Origin: Bacteroidales bacterium
GTDB taxonomy: Bacteria > Bacteroidota > Bacteroidia > Bacteroidales > UBA932
Assembly: GCA_017631875.1 (NCBI GenBank)
Contig: JAGBSL010000002.1
Span: forward strand, 1 to 36,914
DNA length: 36,914 nt
Reading direction: 5' to 3'
The notes beneath the pieces are model-generated. The model had not been told where the DNA came from, ran no database searches, and saw only the letters and a program-made list of their open reading frames with translations. Shown here in pieces: positions 25,111 through 32,335 of this stretch; the stretch's first letter is position 1; every line of letters begins with the position of its first letter. Position numbers and translations under genes: made by a program.

Positions 25111-26580
25111 ATGTTTAAGAGAATCATTCTGATGCTTATGCCACTGGCCATTGCGCCGGTGGCATCTGCTCAGGACTTCCAGAAGATCTTTGACGATTTC
25201 AGGAAGTCCAATCAGCAGGAATTCGATAGTTTTGCTGATAAGGCGAACAAGGAGTATGCTGAGTTTCTGCGAAAAGGCTGGGAATGGTTCGAAGGTAAGG
25301 AACCTGTTTCACCGCCTGTTCAGGAGGAGATGGCTCCTCCTGTTGTAGTACCTGAAGAGGAACTCAAGGAGGAGAAGGAAGACAAGGAGATACAGTATGA
25401 GGTTGTTCCAGAGCCTGATCCTGTTCCGGAGCCGGTCCCTATAGAGCCTGTGCAGGAGGTTCCGGATCCGGCATCCAAGACTGTCGTCTTTGATCTGTAT
25501 GGAACCCGATGTACGGTCCGCTTCGACATGGACAGCCGTCCTTTCCTGAAGGGAAGTCCTGAGGAAGGACTCGCCGGATTGTGGGAGGAATTCTGTTTCT
25601 ATGAAGGTCTTGACAATCTGCTGTTTGACCTTTATGGCTATCGTGAATCTCTGAATTTGTGTGACTGGGCCTATTATAAGTGCGTCCGTGAGTTATGCAG
25701 TACCGTGTATCCTGACAATTCTACCGAAGCAGGGCTTATGCAGGCGTTTATCCTCACTCAGTCCGGTTTCACTCTCAGGCTTGGAATCGGCAGCGATGGC
25801 AGGGTATATCCTCTGATGGCTGCTGAATGTACCTTGTATGATTATCCATATTATGAGATACAGGGACAGGAATTCTATGTACTCGAGGAAACTGAGGATG
25901 AAGATATGGTGATAATGACCGTGGAATTTCCTGCTCCGACCCACCCTATGAGGATAAGCCTCGAGCAGGAGAATATGTTTGCGGAAAATATATCCCAGAC
26001 ACGCACCTTGGCTTCCCAAAGATATCCTGAGATGAAAACTGCTGTTTCTTCCAATCTGAATCTCATATCGTTCTTTGACGAATATCCTTTGGCGTTTGTC
26101 AACAATGACTTGAGGACCAGATGGAGATTCTATGCCAATGTTCCTATCAGTACTCATGTCAGGAAATCGGTTTATCCTGAATTCAGACGACTGCTGACAG
26201 GTCTGGATGAACTTTCCGCAGTCAATGTGCTACTGAATTTTGTCCAGACGGCTTTTGTCTATGAGTATGACGACAAGGTGTGGGGCACGGACCGTTCCTT
26301 CTTTGCAGATGAGAGCCTTTATTATCCGTATTGCGACTGTGAAGACCGTTCTGTACTGTTTTCGCGCCTTGTGCGTGATCTGCTTGGGCTTGATGTCGTG
26401 CTGTTGTATTACCCTGGGCATTTGGCTACGGCAGTGAAGTTCAGTTCTGAGGTTTCCGGCGATTACATCACCTATGACGGAGCCCGTTATACCATCTGTG
26501 ATCCTACCTACATAAATGCACCAGTCGGCATGACCATGCCGGATATGGATAATGCATCAGCGTTTATTGTTGTGTTGTGA
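25111..26580 (+). CDS. Secreted transglutaminase-like cysteine enzyme
   Basis: The 489-aa protein starts at ATG 25111 (a TTG 9 bases earlier is less likely) and has a signal peptide ending APVASAQ. A Pro/Glu-rich linker follows (about 60-115, EPDPVPEPVPIEPV). The C-terminal 80 residues form a transglutaminase/papain-type core with Cys410 in YCDCEDRSVLF, His437 in YYPGHLATAV and Asp464 in TICDPTYINAPVG. Bacterial members are often peptidases acting on envelope polymers or proteins rather than cross-linkers. It is the last gene of the secreted caspase operon; no clear terminator is seen after it. Confidence 0.78.
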   Translation: MFKRIILMLMPLAIAPVASAQDFQKIFDDFRKSNQQEFDSFADKANKEYAEFLRKGWEWFEGKEPVSPPVQEEMAPPVVVPEEELKEEKEDKEIQYEVVPEPDPVPEPVPIEPVQEVPDPASKTVVFDLYGTRCTVRFDMDSRPFLKGSPEEGLAGLWEEFCFYEGLDNLLFDLYGYRESLNLCDWAYYKCVRELCSTVYPDNSTEAGLMQAFILTQSGFTLRLGIGSDGRVYPLMAAECTLYDYPYYEIQGQEFYVLEETEDEDMVIMTVEFPAPTHPMRISLEQENMFAENISQTRTLASQRYPEMKTAVSSNLNLISFFDEYPLAFVNNDLRTRWRFYANVPISTHVRKSVYPEFRRLLTGLDELSAVNVLLNFVQTAFVYEYDDKVWGTDRSFFADESLYYPYCDCEDRSVLFSRLVRDLLGLDVVLLYYPGHLATAVKFSSEVSGDYITYDGARYTICDPTYINAPVGMTMPDMDNASAFIVVL

Positions 26581-26637
26581 TATGTCGTAGAAGTGGACTG
26601 ATATCCGATGAAATCTATCCGATTGCAACATAGATAC

Positions 26638-26667
26638 TTGCCATGTAATAATTTTGTATTACATTTG
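26638..26667 (+). promoter_or_regulatory. Promoter for the XRE-type gene
   Basis: TTG at 26638-26640, a 19-base spacer and TACATTTG at 26660-26667 form a consensus Bacteroidota promoter. The predicted transcript starts about 10 bases before the ATG at 26685. Confidence 0.8.
26643..26664. promoter_or_regulatory. Palindromic operator inside the XRE promoter
   Basis: ATGTAATA (26643-26650) and TATTACAT (26657-26664) form a perfect 8-bp inverted repeat with a 6-base spacer. It fills the promoter spacer and overlaps the -7 box, the position expected for a self-repressing helix-turn-helix protein. Confidence 0.65.
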
Positions 26668-26684
26668 TGCAAAGAACGTATGTG

Positions 26685-27380
26685 ATGAACCAGATATACT
26701 TTGAGGCAAAGGGAGAGGAGCTTTTGGAAAGAATCGGCTTGACCAAGAGTGAGTTTGCAAGGCGGATGGGGATACATCGGCAAAATGTTGGCACTCTTTT
26801 CAAGACAAAGAACCTGGAAACCATTTATAAGGCGGCACATGTACTTGGTGTGCCTTTGGGACTGCTTGTGGGTTATGTGGATGAGCGTGATCCTAGTGTG
26901 ATACCATTAACACCAAATTACGAGGAGGATATATGGGAAATTACGGAAGATGATATTCCGAGAGGGGATTCTGTGGAGGATAAGCGCAAACGTCAGAGGC
27001 TAATCTATGAGTTCTATCAAGAATGGAAGCGCCGTAATCCGGATCAGAAGAAGTACAACATGGCATTGAAAGAGGATATCAATATACGTGCAGTCTCTTT
27101 GGATGAGACCGCGGCTCATGCGTCTCAATCTTATTTGTCAACAATTGCCGTACTTCAGCTGGATGCAATCCTGACAAATGCGAGGCTTGTGAGGAAATCT
27201 CCATCAAAGCCTAAGACTAAGAATCAAAGGCCATTCGAGAGTATGCTTATCATGGAACATGTTTGTCCTGGTATTGGACGTATAAAAATGACCGTTGGTG
27301 TCAAACGAAGTGATAAGTCAAAGGTGCAATACTGCATTACATCTATTGATTCTGATAAGATAAAACAGGAGGTCGTCTGA
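26685..27380 (+). CDS. XRE-type HTH protein with C-terminal domain of unknown function
   Basis: The 231-aa protein starts at ATG 26685; the longer GTG start at 26667 overlaps the -7 box. The N-terminal 60 residues are a helix-turn-helix domain (GLTKSEFARRMGIHRQNVGTLF). A linker rich in acidic residues follows, with DIPRGDSVEDKRKRQRLIYEFYQEWK. The C-terminal part (about 125-231) includes LSTIAVLQLDAILTNARLV, LIMEHVCPGIGRIKMTVGVK and KVQYCITSI. It recalls phage-associated BECR-nuclease-like domains, a weak inference. Proteins of this build look like accessory genes in Bacteroidales. It stands alone with its own promoter, operator and terminator, and the stop codon lies at the top of a hairpin. 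Confidence 0.7.
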   Translation: MNQIYFEAKGEELLERIGLTKSEFARRMGIHRQNVGTLFKTKNLETIYKAAHVLGVPLGLLVGYVDERDPSVIPLTPNYEEDIWEITEDDIPRGDSVEDKRKRQRLIYEFYQEWKRRNPDQKKYNMALKEDINIRAVSLDETAAHASQSYLSTIAVLQLDAILTNARLVRKSPSKPKTKNQRPFESMLIMEHVCPGIGRIKMTVGVKRSDKSKVQYCITSIDSDKIKQEVV

Positions 27381-27388
27381 CCTCCTGT
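27365..27388 (+). terminator. Hairpin containing the XRE gene stop codon
   Basis: ACAGGAGGTC (27365-27374) pairs perfectly with GACCTCCTGT (27379-27388) around GTCT. The TGA stop takes T from the last loop base and GA from the right arm. The following TATTCTTG is only weakly T-rich. Confidence 0.65.
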
Positions 27389-27392
27389 TATT

Positions 27393-27500
27393 CTTGCCCC
27401 AAGACAACGTGGCGGAATTACTTCTAGAGCGAGGGTCTCGCGGGCGGGGACTTTTGCGCGACTCGATTACCCATCCGTATCACGTATTACAATCTCGTTG
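27393..27500. other. GC-rich non-coding stretch, possible mobile-element end
   Basis: About 100 bases after the XRE gene contain GC-rich segments such as GCGAGGGTCTCGCGGGCGGG, with a small GCGAG/CTCGC hairpin, then a stretch around GTATCACGTATTAC. Composition differs sharply from the AT-rich gene before it. No tRNA, open frame or known RNA is recognised. It may be the right end of the unit carrying the XRE gene. Confidence 0.35.
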
Positions 27501-27546
27501 GCAAATTTATAAAACCTCAATTAAATACGCAAATAAAGCCACCAAT

Positions 27547-27584
27547 AAAAAAGGTGGGAAGCTAATCCAGCTTCCCACCTTTTT
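27547..27584. terminator. Bidirectional terminator containing the rng stop codon
   Basis: GGTGGGAAGCT (27553-27563) pairs perfectly with AGCTTCCCACC (27569-27579), flanked by A6 on the left and T5 on the right, so it works in both directions. On the minus strand the rng stop TAG takes its T from the last loop base and AG from the second arm; the last codons of rng form the first arm. Confidence 0.9.
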
Positions 27585-29118
27585 CATCATAAAATTCATT
27601 CTGCAAGACTGTGAAGTCGGTTGTCTCGACAACCTCGATCTTACATCTGTACTTCTTTTTCCATTTTCCCACTATTGATGAGAAGATGCCTCTGGTAAGG
27701 TATGCTCCGAGAATCGGGTTGACCTTGAGGATGAGGCTTGTGATCTTCTTCTCATTCACATAGTACGTAAGCCTTCTTTCGATGGCCTCGTCGATCACGA
27801 CACTTGAAGATATCTTTCCGGTTCCGTTGCAGACCGGACACACCTCCATGGTGTTGATCTCGGTTGCGGGGCGGACTCTCTGCCTTGTGATCTGCATCAG
27901 TCCGAATTTGGTCAGAGGCAGCACGTTGTGCTTTGCCCTGTCTGTCGCCATGAGCTCGGTCATCTTCTTGTAGAGTGCATTCTTGTGATCGTTGCTTTCC
28001 ATGTCAATGAAGTCCACGATCACGATGCCTCCCATGTCCCTGAGTCTGAGCTGGCGTGCGATTTCCTCGGCTGCGTAGCAGTTGATGTCAAATGTGTTCT
28101 GCTCCTGTTCCTTGTTCTTCGAACGGGTGCCGCTGTTGACATCGATCACATGCAATGCTTCTGTGTGCTCGATCACAAGGTATGCTCCCTGCTTGATAGG
28201 TACCACCTTACCGAACGAACTCTTGATCTGTCTTGTCACCTCGAAGTGGTCGAAGATCGGTGCCTTCTCTTTGTAAAGCTTTACGATCTTTTCCTGCTCG
28301 GGCGAGATCAATGAGATGTACTTGCGGATTTCCTCATAGATCGTCTCGTTGTTGACATAGATGTTGTTGAACGAGTCGTTGAGGAGGTCCCTGAGGATCG
28401 TGGTGGTCTTGCTGTACTCGGTGAAGAGCAGCTGCACTCCCTTGGATTTTGCCAGTTTCTTCCATGAATCTTCCCATTTCTCGACGAGCGACATCAGCTC
28501 TGCATCAAGTACGGCTGAGTTCTTTCCTTCTGCCGCTGTGCGGATGATGGCTCCGTAATTCTTTGGAAGAATACTCTTTACAAGTGTCTCAAGTCTTCTT
28601 TTCTCTTCCTTTGAAGAGATCTTCTGGGATACGCTCACCTTCTCGGCGAAGGGGAGCAGTACGATGTTTCGTCCTGCCAATGAAATTTCCGCAGTCAGTC
28701 GTGATCCTTTGGTCGAGATCGGTTCCTTTACGATCTGGACGATGATCATCTGTCCCGGGCTCAGCACATTCTCGATTCGTCCCTCCTTTTCAAGGATCTT
28801 GCTCGGCTTGATGTGCTTGTACATTCCCTTTGCATCTGTGTTGGGGTTGATCCTCTTGACAAACTCGTCGAATGCCTCGAAGTACAATCCCAGGTCAAGA
28901 TAGTGGACAAATGCCTCCTTCTCGTCTCCGATGTCGACAAAGGCAGCGTTCAGGGACGGAAGAATTTTCTTCACCTTTCCGAGGTATACATCTCCTACGG
29001 AAAAGCTGTGCCCCTGGCTGGACTCTTTGTTCAGCTCGATCAGCTTGTGGTTTTCCATCAGCGCTATCGAGACTTCCGTTGCACTTACGTCAACAATCAG
29101 ATCCTTTTCAGACTCCAT
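27562..29118 (-). CDS. rng: Ribonuclease E/G family protein
   Basis: The 518-aa endoribonuclease acts in rRNA maturation and mRNA decay. It opens MESEKDLIVDVSATEVSIAL, followed by an S1-like RNA-binding domain (VGDVYLGKVKKILPSLNAAFVDIG). The Mg-binding aspartates are in HVIDVNSG and IVIVDFIDM, and a zinc-link-like CPVCNGTG lies near the C-terminus. Length fits RNase G rather than the longer RNase E. I choose ATG 29118; the longer start at 29169 adds an unlike segment (MKAPHGAQTK) encoded by a hairpin. It is downstream of hup and the 30-aa gene, separated from them by a hairpin-rich gap. Confidence 0.93.
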   Translation of the reverse strand: MESEKDLIVDVSATEVSIALMENHKLIELNKESSQGHSFSVGDVYLGKVKKILPSLNAAFVDIGDEKEAFVHYLDLGLYFEAFDEFVKRINPNTDAKGMYKHIKPSKILEKEGRIENVLSPGQMIIVQIVKEPISTKGSRLTAEISLAGRNIVLLPFAEKVSVSQKISSKEEKRRLETLVKSILPKNYGAIIRTAAEGKNSAVLDAELMSLVEKWEDSWKKLAKSKGVQLLFTEYSKTTTILRDLLNDSFNNIYVNNETIYEEIRKYISLISPEQEKIVKLYKEKAPIFDHFEVTRQIKSSFGKVVPIKQGAYLVIEHTEALHVIDVNSGTRSKNKEQEQNTFDINCYAAEEIARQLRLRDMGGIVIVDFIDMESNDHKNALYKKMTELMATDRAKHNVLPLTKFGLMQITRQRVRPATEINTMEVCPVCNGTGKISSSVVIDEAIERRLTYYVNEKKITSLILKVNPILGAYLTRGIFSSIVGKWKKKYRCKIEVVETTDFTVLQNEFYDEKGGKLD

Positions 29119-29149
29119 CAGGAATTTCAGTGATAAGAACTTTGTTTGC

Positions 29150-29238
29150 GCCCCATGCGGGGCTTTCATTTAAACTAAAGAGGCCGACCACCCGGGCCAG
29201 CCTCTCTTTAGCAGACTGCTAAAATGGCAGACACTGCC
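29150..29238 (-). promoter_or_regulatory. Hairpin-rich leader between the 30-aa gene and rng
   Basis: Four stems lie within 90 bases: GCCCC/GGGGC (29150-29163), CTAAAGAGGC/GCCTCTcTTTAG (29175-29211, two-base bulge), TTTAGCAG/CTGCTAAA (29207-29223) and GGCAG/CTGCC (29226-29238). The second and third share TTTAG and exclude each other. Read on the minus strand the large stem is followed by TTTAGTTTAAAT, a possible attenuator. An RNase-G-cleaved leader would fit autoregulation. Confidence 0.5.
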
Positions 29239-29246
29239 CGAGAAAA

Positions 29247-29339
29247 TTACTTTCTCTTCTTGTGTCTATTCTTGCGGAGACGCTTCTTACGCTTGTGCGT
29301 AGCCATCTTGTGCCTTTTATGCTTCTTTCCGTTTGGCAT
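29247..29339 (-). CDS. 30-aa AURKAIP1/COX24-like basic ribosomal protein (bS22-type)
   Basis: A 30-codon frame encodes a protein in which 21 residues are Lys, Arg or His, opening MPNGKKHKRHKMATHKRKKR and continuing LRKNRHKKRK. The K-M-x(3)-K-R-K-K-R-x-R-K-N-R pattern is that of the AURKAIP1/COX24 domain, found in mitochondrial mS38 and in bacterial bS22-type small-subunit proteins. It lies between hup and rng, an arrangement I believe is common in Bacteroidales. The high basic content and the match to the domain support a real gene despite its size. Confidence 0.8.
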   Translation of the reverse strand: MPNGKKHKRHKMATHKRKKRLRKNRHKKRK

Positions 29340-29373
29340 AATTAAAAGGTTTTAAATGTATATAGTTAATAAA

Positions 29374-29646
29374 TTATTTTACAGTGCTAACAAAAACCTT
29401 AGCTGGCTTGAACGCTGGAATGTTGTGAGCCGGAATGGTCATTGTTGTGTTCTTTGTGATGTTTCTAGCAGCCTTCTCAGCTCTGTGCTTGATGATGAAG
29501 CTACCGAAGCCACGGAGATATACTGGGTTACCCTTAGCGAGCGAGTTCTTTACGCTCTCCATGAATGCCTCTACTACAGTTGACACAGTCTCCTTCTGGA
29601 TACCTGTCTCCTTAGCGATTTCGTTTACGATTTCTGCCTTTGTCAT
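29374..29646 (-). CDS. hup: HU family DNA-binding protein
   Basis: The 90-aa histone-like protein begins MTKAEIVNEIAKETGIQKETV and contains VYLRGFGSFIIKHRAEKAARN followed by the DNA-grasping arm NITKNTTMTIPAHNIPAFKPAK, all HU/IHF family hallmarks. It bends and compacts DNA as a dimer. A consensus promoter lies 45 bases upstream on the minus strand. It heads the hup / 30-aa protein / rng group. Confidence 0.95.
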   Translation of the reverse strand: MTKAEIVNEIAKETGIQKETVSTVVEAFMESVKNSLAKGNPVYLRGFGSFIIKHRAEKAARNITKNTTMTIPAHNIPAFKPAKVFVSTVK

Positions 29647-29690
29647 AACTATTTAAATTTTAATACTTAACGATTTAACGAATTAGCTCG

Positions 29691-29721
29691 CAAAATTAGA
29701 ATTATTTTTGATATTAACCAA
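29691..29721 (-). promoter_or_regulatory. Promoter for hup
   Basis: On the minus strand TTG (29719-29721), a 20-base spacer and TAATTTTG (29691-29698) give a near-consensus promoter. The leader to the hup ATG would be about 38 bases. Confidence 0.78.
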
Positions 29722-29813
29722 ATTGAAATGTGAAAAATCGTAAAAATCTGCGTATTATATTCTGGCATAGAGATTGAGCATTATATATATGTACGAGCAA
29801 AGCCATGCAATTG

Positions 29814-29862
29814 CTGACATTTTGTCAGTAATTGTCATGGAGTGTCACAAAGTGACAGGGGG
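29814..29862 (+). promoter_or_regulatory. lon leader: two inverted repeats and GGGGG
   Basis: CTGAC-attttGTCAG (29814-29828) and TGTCAC-aaa-GTGACA (29843-29857) are perfect inverted repeats sharing the TGTCA/TGACA half-site. GGGGG follows at 29858-29862. Together with GTCATGgAGTG (29834-29844) this matches the leader of the ATPase-like gene at 3603-3622. A possible weak -7 box (ACATTTTG) lies in the first repeat. Confidence 0.55.
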
Positions 29863-29884
29863 TTGAGATAATAACTAAATTTAA

Positions 29885-32293
29885 ATGACATATATGAAAG
29901 ATTTGATGGGAGATTTATTGTCTGCGGCAGGTGCAGAGGTCAGTGTCATTCCGGTTGTCCAGGGCGACGGAATGCCGAAGGTGGAGTTGTCGCAGTTGCC
30001 TGACATCATTCCGATTCTTGCCTTGAGGAATGCGGTACTTTTTCCGGGTACTGTCTTCCCGATAACAATCGGCAGGGAGATGTCGATCAGGCTTATAGAG
30101 GATGCGGAGAAGAATAATATGTTTATAGGCGCCGTACCGCAGAATGACCTTTCTGTGGAGGAACCTCAGATGGAGGATCTTTATCCTTATGGAACCGTTG
30201 CCAAGATCATCAAGACCCTTGAGATGCCTGATGGAACCATAACTGCGATCCTTCAGGGCTACAGCAGGTTCAAGGTTGAGGCGATTGTTCAGTATGAGCC
30301 GTACATGCTCGGAAGGGTCCACTATCTGGAGGATTTCGCTCCGGCTGACGACAAGAACACCAGGATGGTTGCAGAGACTCTTAAGGAGAAAGCTGCTGCG
30401 GTGATCCGCGCTTCGTCTATGGCCCCTCGTGAGGCTGTGAGCGCTCTCAAGGGAATCGACAACTTCGAGTTCCTCGTTAACTTCGTTGCTACCACTATAG
30501 AGATTGAGAACTACATGGAGAAGGTGGAACTTCTCCAGTACAGCGACCTGAAGGCGCGTGCCATGAAGCTTCTTTCGGTGCTTGACACCCAGGTGGAACT
30601 CCAGAAGATCAAGCAGGAGATCCAGCAGAAGGTTAAGTCGGAGATCGACCAGCAGCAGAGGGAGTATTACCTCAACAGTCAGCTCAAGACCATCCAGGAA
30701 GAGCTTGGAATGGACGAGATGGAGGAGTTCTCTCAACTTCGCGCCCGTGCGGAGGAGAAACTCTGGCCAGCATCGGTGCAGGCAATTTTCGATAAGGAGA
30801 TCGCCAAGCTCGAGCGATACAATCCTTCGTCTCCGGACTACAGCATCCAGTATAACTACATCCAGTTCATGCTCGACCTTCCATGGGGCGAGATGTCTAT
30901 GGATAACCTTGACCTCAAGAATGCTCAGAAGGTGCTTGATGAGGATCATTATGGTCTTGACAAGGTTAAGGAGAGAATTATCGAGTATCTTGCGGTATTG
31001 AAGCTCAAGGGTGATATGAAGTCTCCTATCCTCTGCCTCTATGGTCCTCCGGGTGTGGGAAAGACCAGCCTCGGAAAGTCTGTAGCAAGAGCTTTGGGAC
31101 GCAAGTATGTGCGCATTGCCCTCGGTGGTGTGCATGATGAGTCGGAGATCCGTGGTCATAGAAAGACATACGTCGGAGCGCTTCCGGGCCGTATCCTTAA
31201 CGGTATCAACCGTGCGGGCACGTCAAACCCAGTCATCGTTCTTGACGAGGTTGACAAGCTTACCAAGGACATGAAGGGCGATCCGTCTTCGGCTCTTCTC
31301 GAAGCGCTTGACCCAGAGCAGAATACAGCGTTCCACGATAACTATCTTGACATAGATTATGACCTCTCGAATGTGATGTTCATCACGACGGCGAACAACA
31401 TCGAGAACATTCATCCGGCCCTCAGAGACCGTATGGAGATGATCAATGTTTCTGGCTATCTTGCAGAAGAGAAGCTTGAGATTGCAAAGAGACACCTTGT
31501 GCCTAAGCAGCTCGAGGAGCATGGTCTGGACAAGTCGCAGCTCAAGTTCAGCAAGGATGCTCTCGTGAATATCATTGACGAGTATACCCATGAGTCGGGC
31601 GTGCGTGGTCTTGAGAAGCAGATTGCAAAGGTGGCGCGTGTGACTGCCAAGAAGATAGCTATGGAGCAGAAGTATTCTGTGACAGTAAAGAAGGAACACC
31701 TGAGGGAGTACCTTGGACTCCCGATCAACTCTCATGACCTCCAGAAGGGTAATGAGGCACCAGGAGTCGTCACTGGTCTTGCATGGACATCGATGGGAGG
31801 CGAAATTCTCTTTATCGAGAGTTCTGTCAGCAAGGGAAAGGGTATCCTGACCATGACAGGTAACCTCGGAGATGTCATGAAGGAGTCTGCGACAATCGCA
31901 TACCAGTACATCAAGGCTCATCCTGAGCTTACCGGAATGCCATACGAGGAATTTGCGGAGAAGGATATCCATGTGCATGTGCCGGAGGGAGCTACTCCTA
32001 AGGACGGTCCGTCTGCGGGAATCACCATGGTGACATCGATGGTGTCTGCATTCAGGGGAAAGAAGGTCAAGAGCGGCATCGCAATGACAGGTGAGATGAC
32101 CCTCAGAGGCAAGGTTCTTCCGGTAGGAGGAATCAAGGAGAAGATCCTTGCGGCAAAGAGGGCCGGTATCAACACCATCATCATTTCTGAGGAAAACAGA
32201 AAAGATGTGGAGGATATCAAGGAAATTTACGTAAAAGGTCTTACCTTTGTCTATGTCAGGAACATCCAGGATGTGATCGACGCCGCATTCTGA
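29885..32293 (+). CDS. lon: ATP-dependent Lon protease
   Basis: The 802-aa cytoplasmic protease degrades misfolded and regulatory proteins. It has a LonA N-terminal domain (about 40-240, IPILALRNAVLFPGTVFPI), a coiled-coil segment, the AAA+ module with Walker A GPPGVGKTS (about 387-395) and Walker B VIVLDEVDKL, and the peptidase domain with the Ser710 (PKDGPSAGITM) and Lys753 (GGIKEKILAAKRAG) dyad. The start is ATG 29885 or ATG 29894 (MKDLMGDLL). Inverted repeats in the leader suggest stress regulation. A 414-codon antisense frame over the 5' part is a shadow. Confidence 0.97.
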   Translation: MTYMKDLMGDLLSAAGAEVSVIPVVQGDGMPKVELSQLPDIIPILALRNAVLFPGTVFPITIGREMSIRLIEDAEKNNMFIGAVPQNDLSVEEPQMEDLYPYGTVAKIIKTLEMPDGTITAILQGYSRFKVEAIVQYEPYMLGRVHYLEDFAPADDKNTRMVAETLKEKAAAVIRASSMAPREAVSALKGIDNFEFLVNFVATTIEIENYMEKVELLQYSDLKARAMKLLSVLDTQVELQKIKQEIQQKVKSEIDQQQREYYLNSQLKTIQEELGMDEMEEFSQLRARAEEKLWPASVQAIFDKEIAKLERYNPSSPDYSIQYNYIQFMLDLPWGEMSMDNLDLKNAQKVLDEDHYGLDKVKERIIEYLAVLKLKGDMKSPILCLYGPPGVGKTSLGKSVARALGRKYVRIALGGVHDESEIRGHRKTYVGALPGRILNGINRAGTSNPVIVLDEVDKLTKDMKGDPSSALLEALDPEQNTAFHDNYLDIDYDLSNVMFITTANNIENIHPALRDRMEMINVSGYLAEEKLEIAKRHLVPKQLEEHGLDKSQLKFSKDALVNIIDEYTHESGVRGLEKQIAKVARVTAKKIAMEQKYSVTVKKEHLREYLGLPINSHDLQKGNEAPGVVTGLAWTSMGGEILFIESSVSKGKGILTMTGNLGDVMKESATIAYQYIKAHPELTGMPYEEFAEKDIHVHVPEGATPKDGPSAGITMVTSMVSAFRGKKVKSGIAMTGEMTLRGKVLPVGGIKEKILAAKRAGINTIIISEENRKDVEDIKEIYVKGLTFVYVRNIQDVIDAAF

Positions 32294-32300
32294 TCTCTCC

Positions 32301-32328
32301 TGTCATCCTGAGCGAAGTCGAAGGATCT
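32301..32328. repeat. Dispersed palindromic repeat, variant ATCCT/AGGAT
   Basis: The element begins TGTCATCCTGAGCGAAG and ends GAAGGATCT, with ATCCT/AGGAT arms. It is the second member here of the GTCAT...GATCT family, and this variant is very common in intergenic DNA of Bacteroidota. It fills most of the 42-base gap between lon and ung. Confidence 0.8.
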
Positions 32329-32335
32329 GTAAATT

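Noticed and set aside
26685..27380. Prophage region
   Set aside because: A single XRE-type gene without integrase, structural or lysis genes does not support a prophage.
27398..27500. tRNA in the GC-rich stretch
   Set aside because: No T-arm, anticodon stem or acceptor stem could be folded on either strand.
27394..27678. 94-codon plus-strand frame after the XRE gene
   Set aside because: It runs through the GC-rich tail, a bidirectional terminator and the antisense of rng.
29915..31159. 414-codon antisense frame over lon
   Set aside because: Shadow of a clear lon gene; its sequence is Leu/His/Arg rich without domains.
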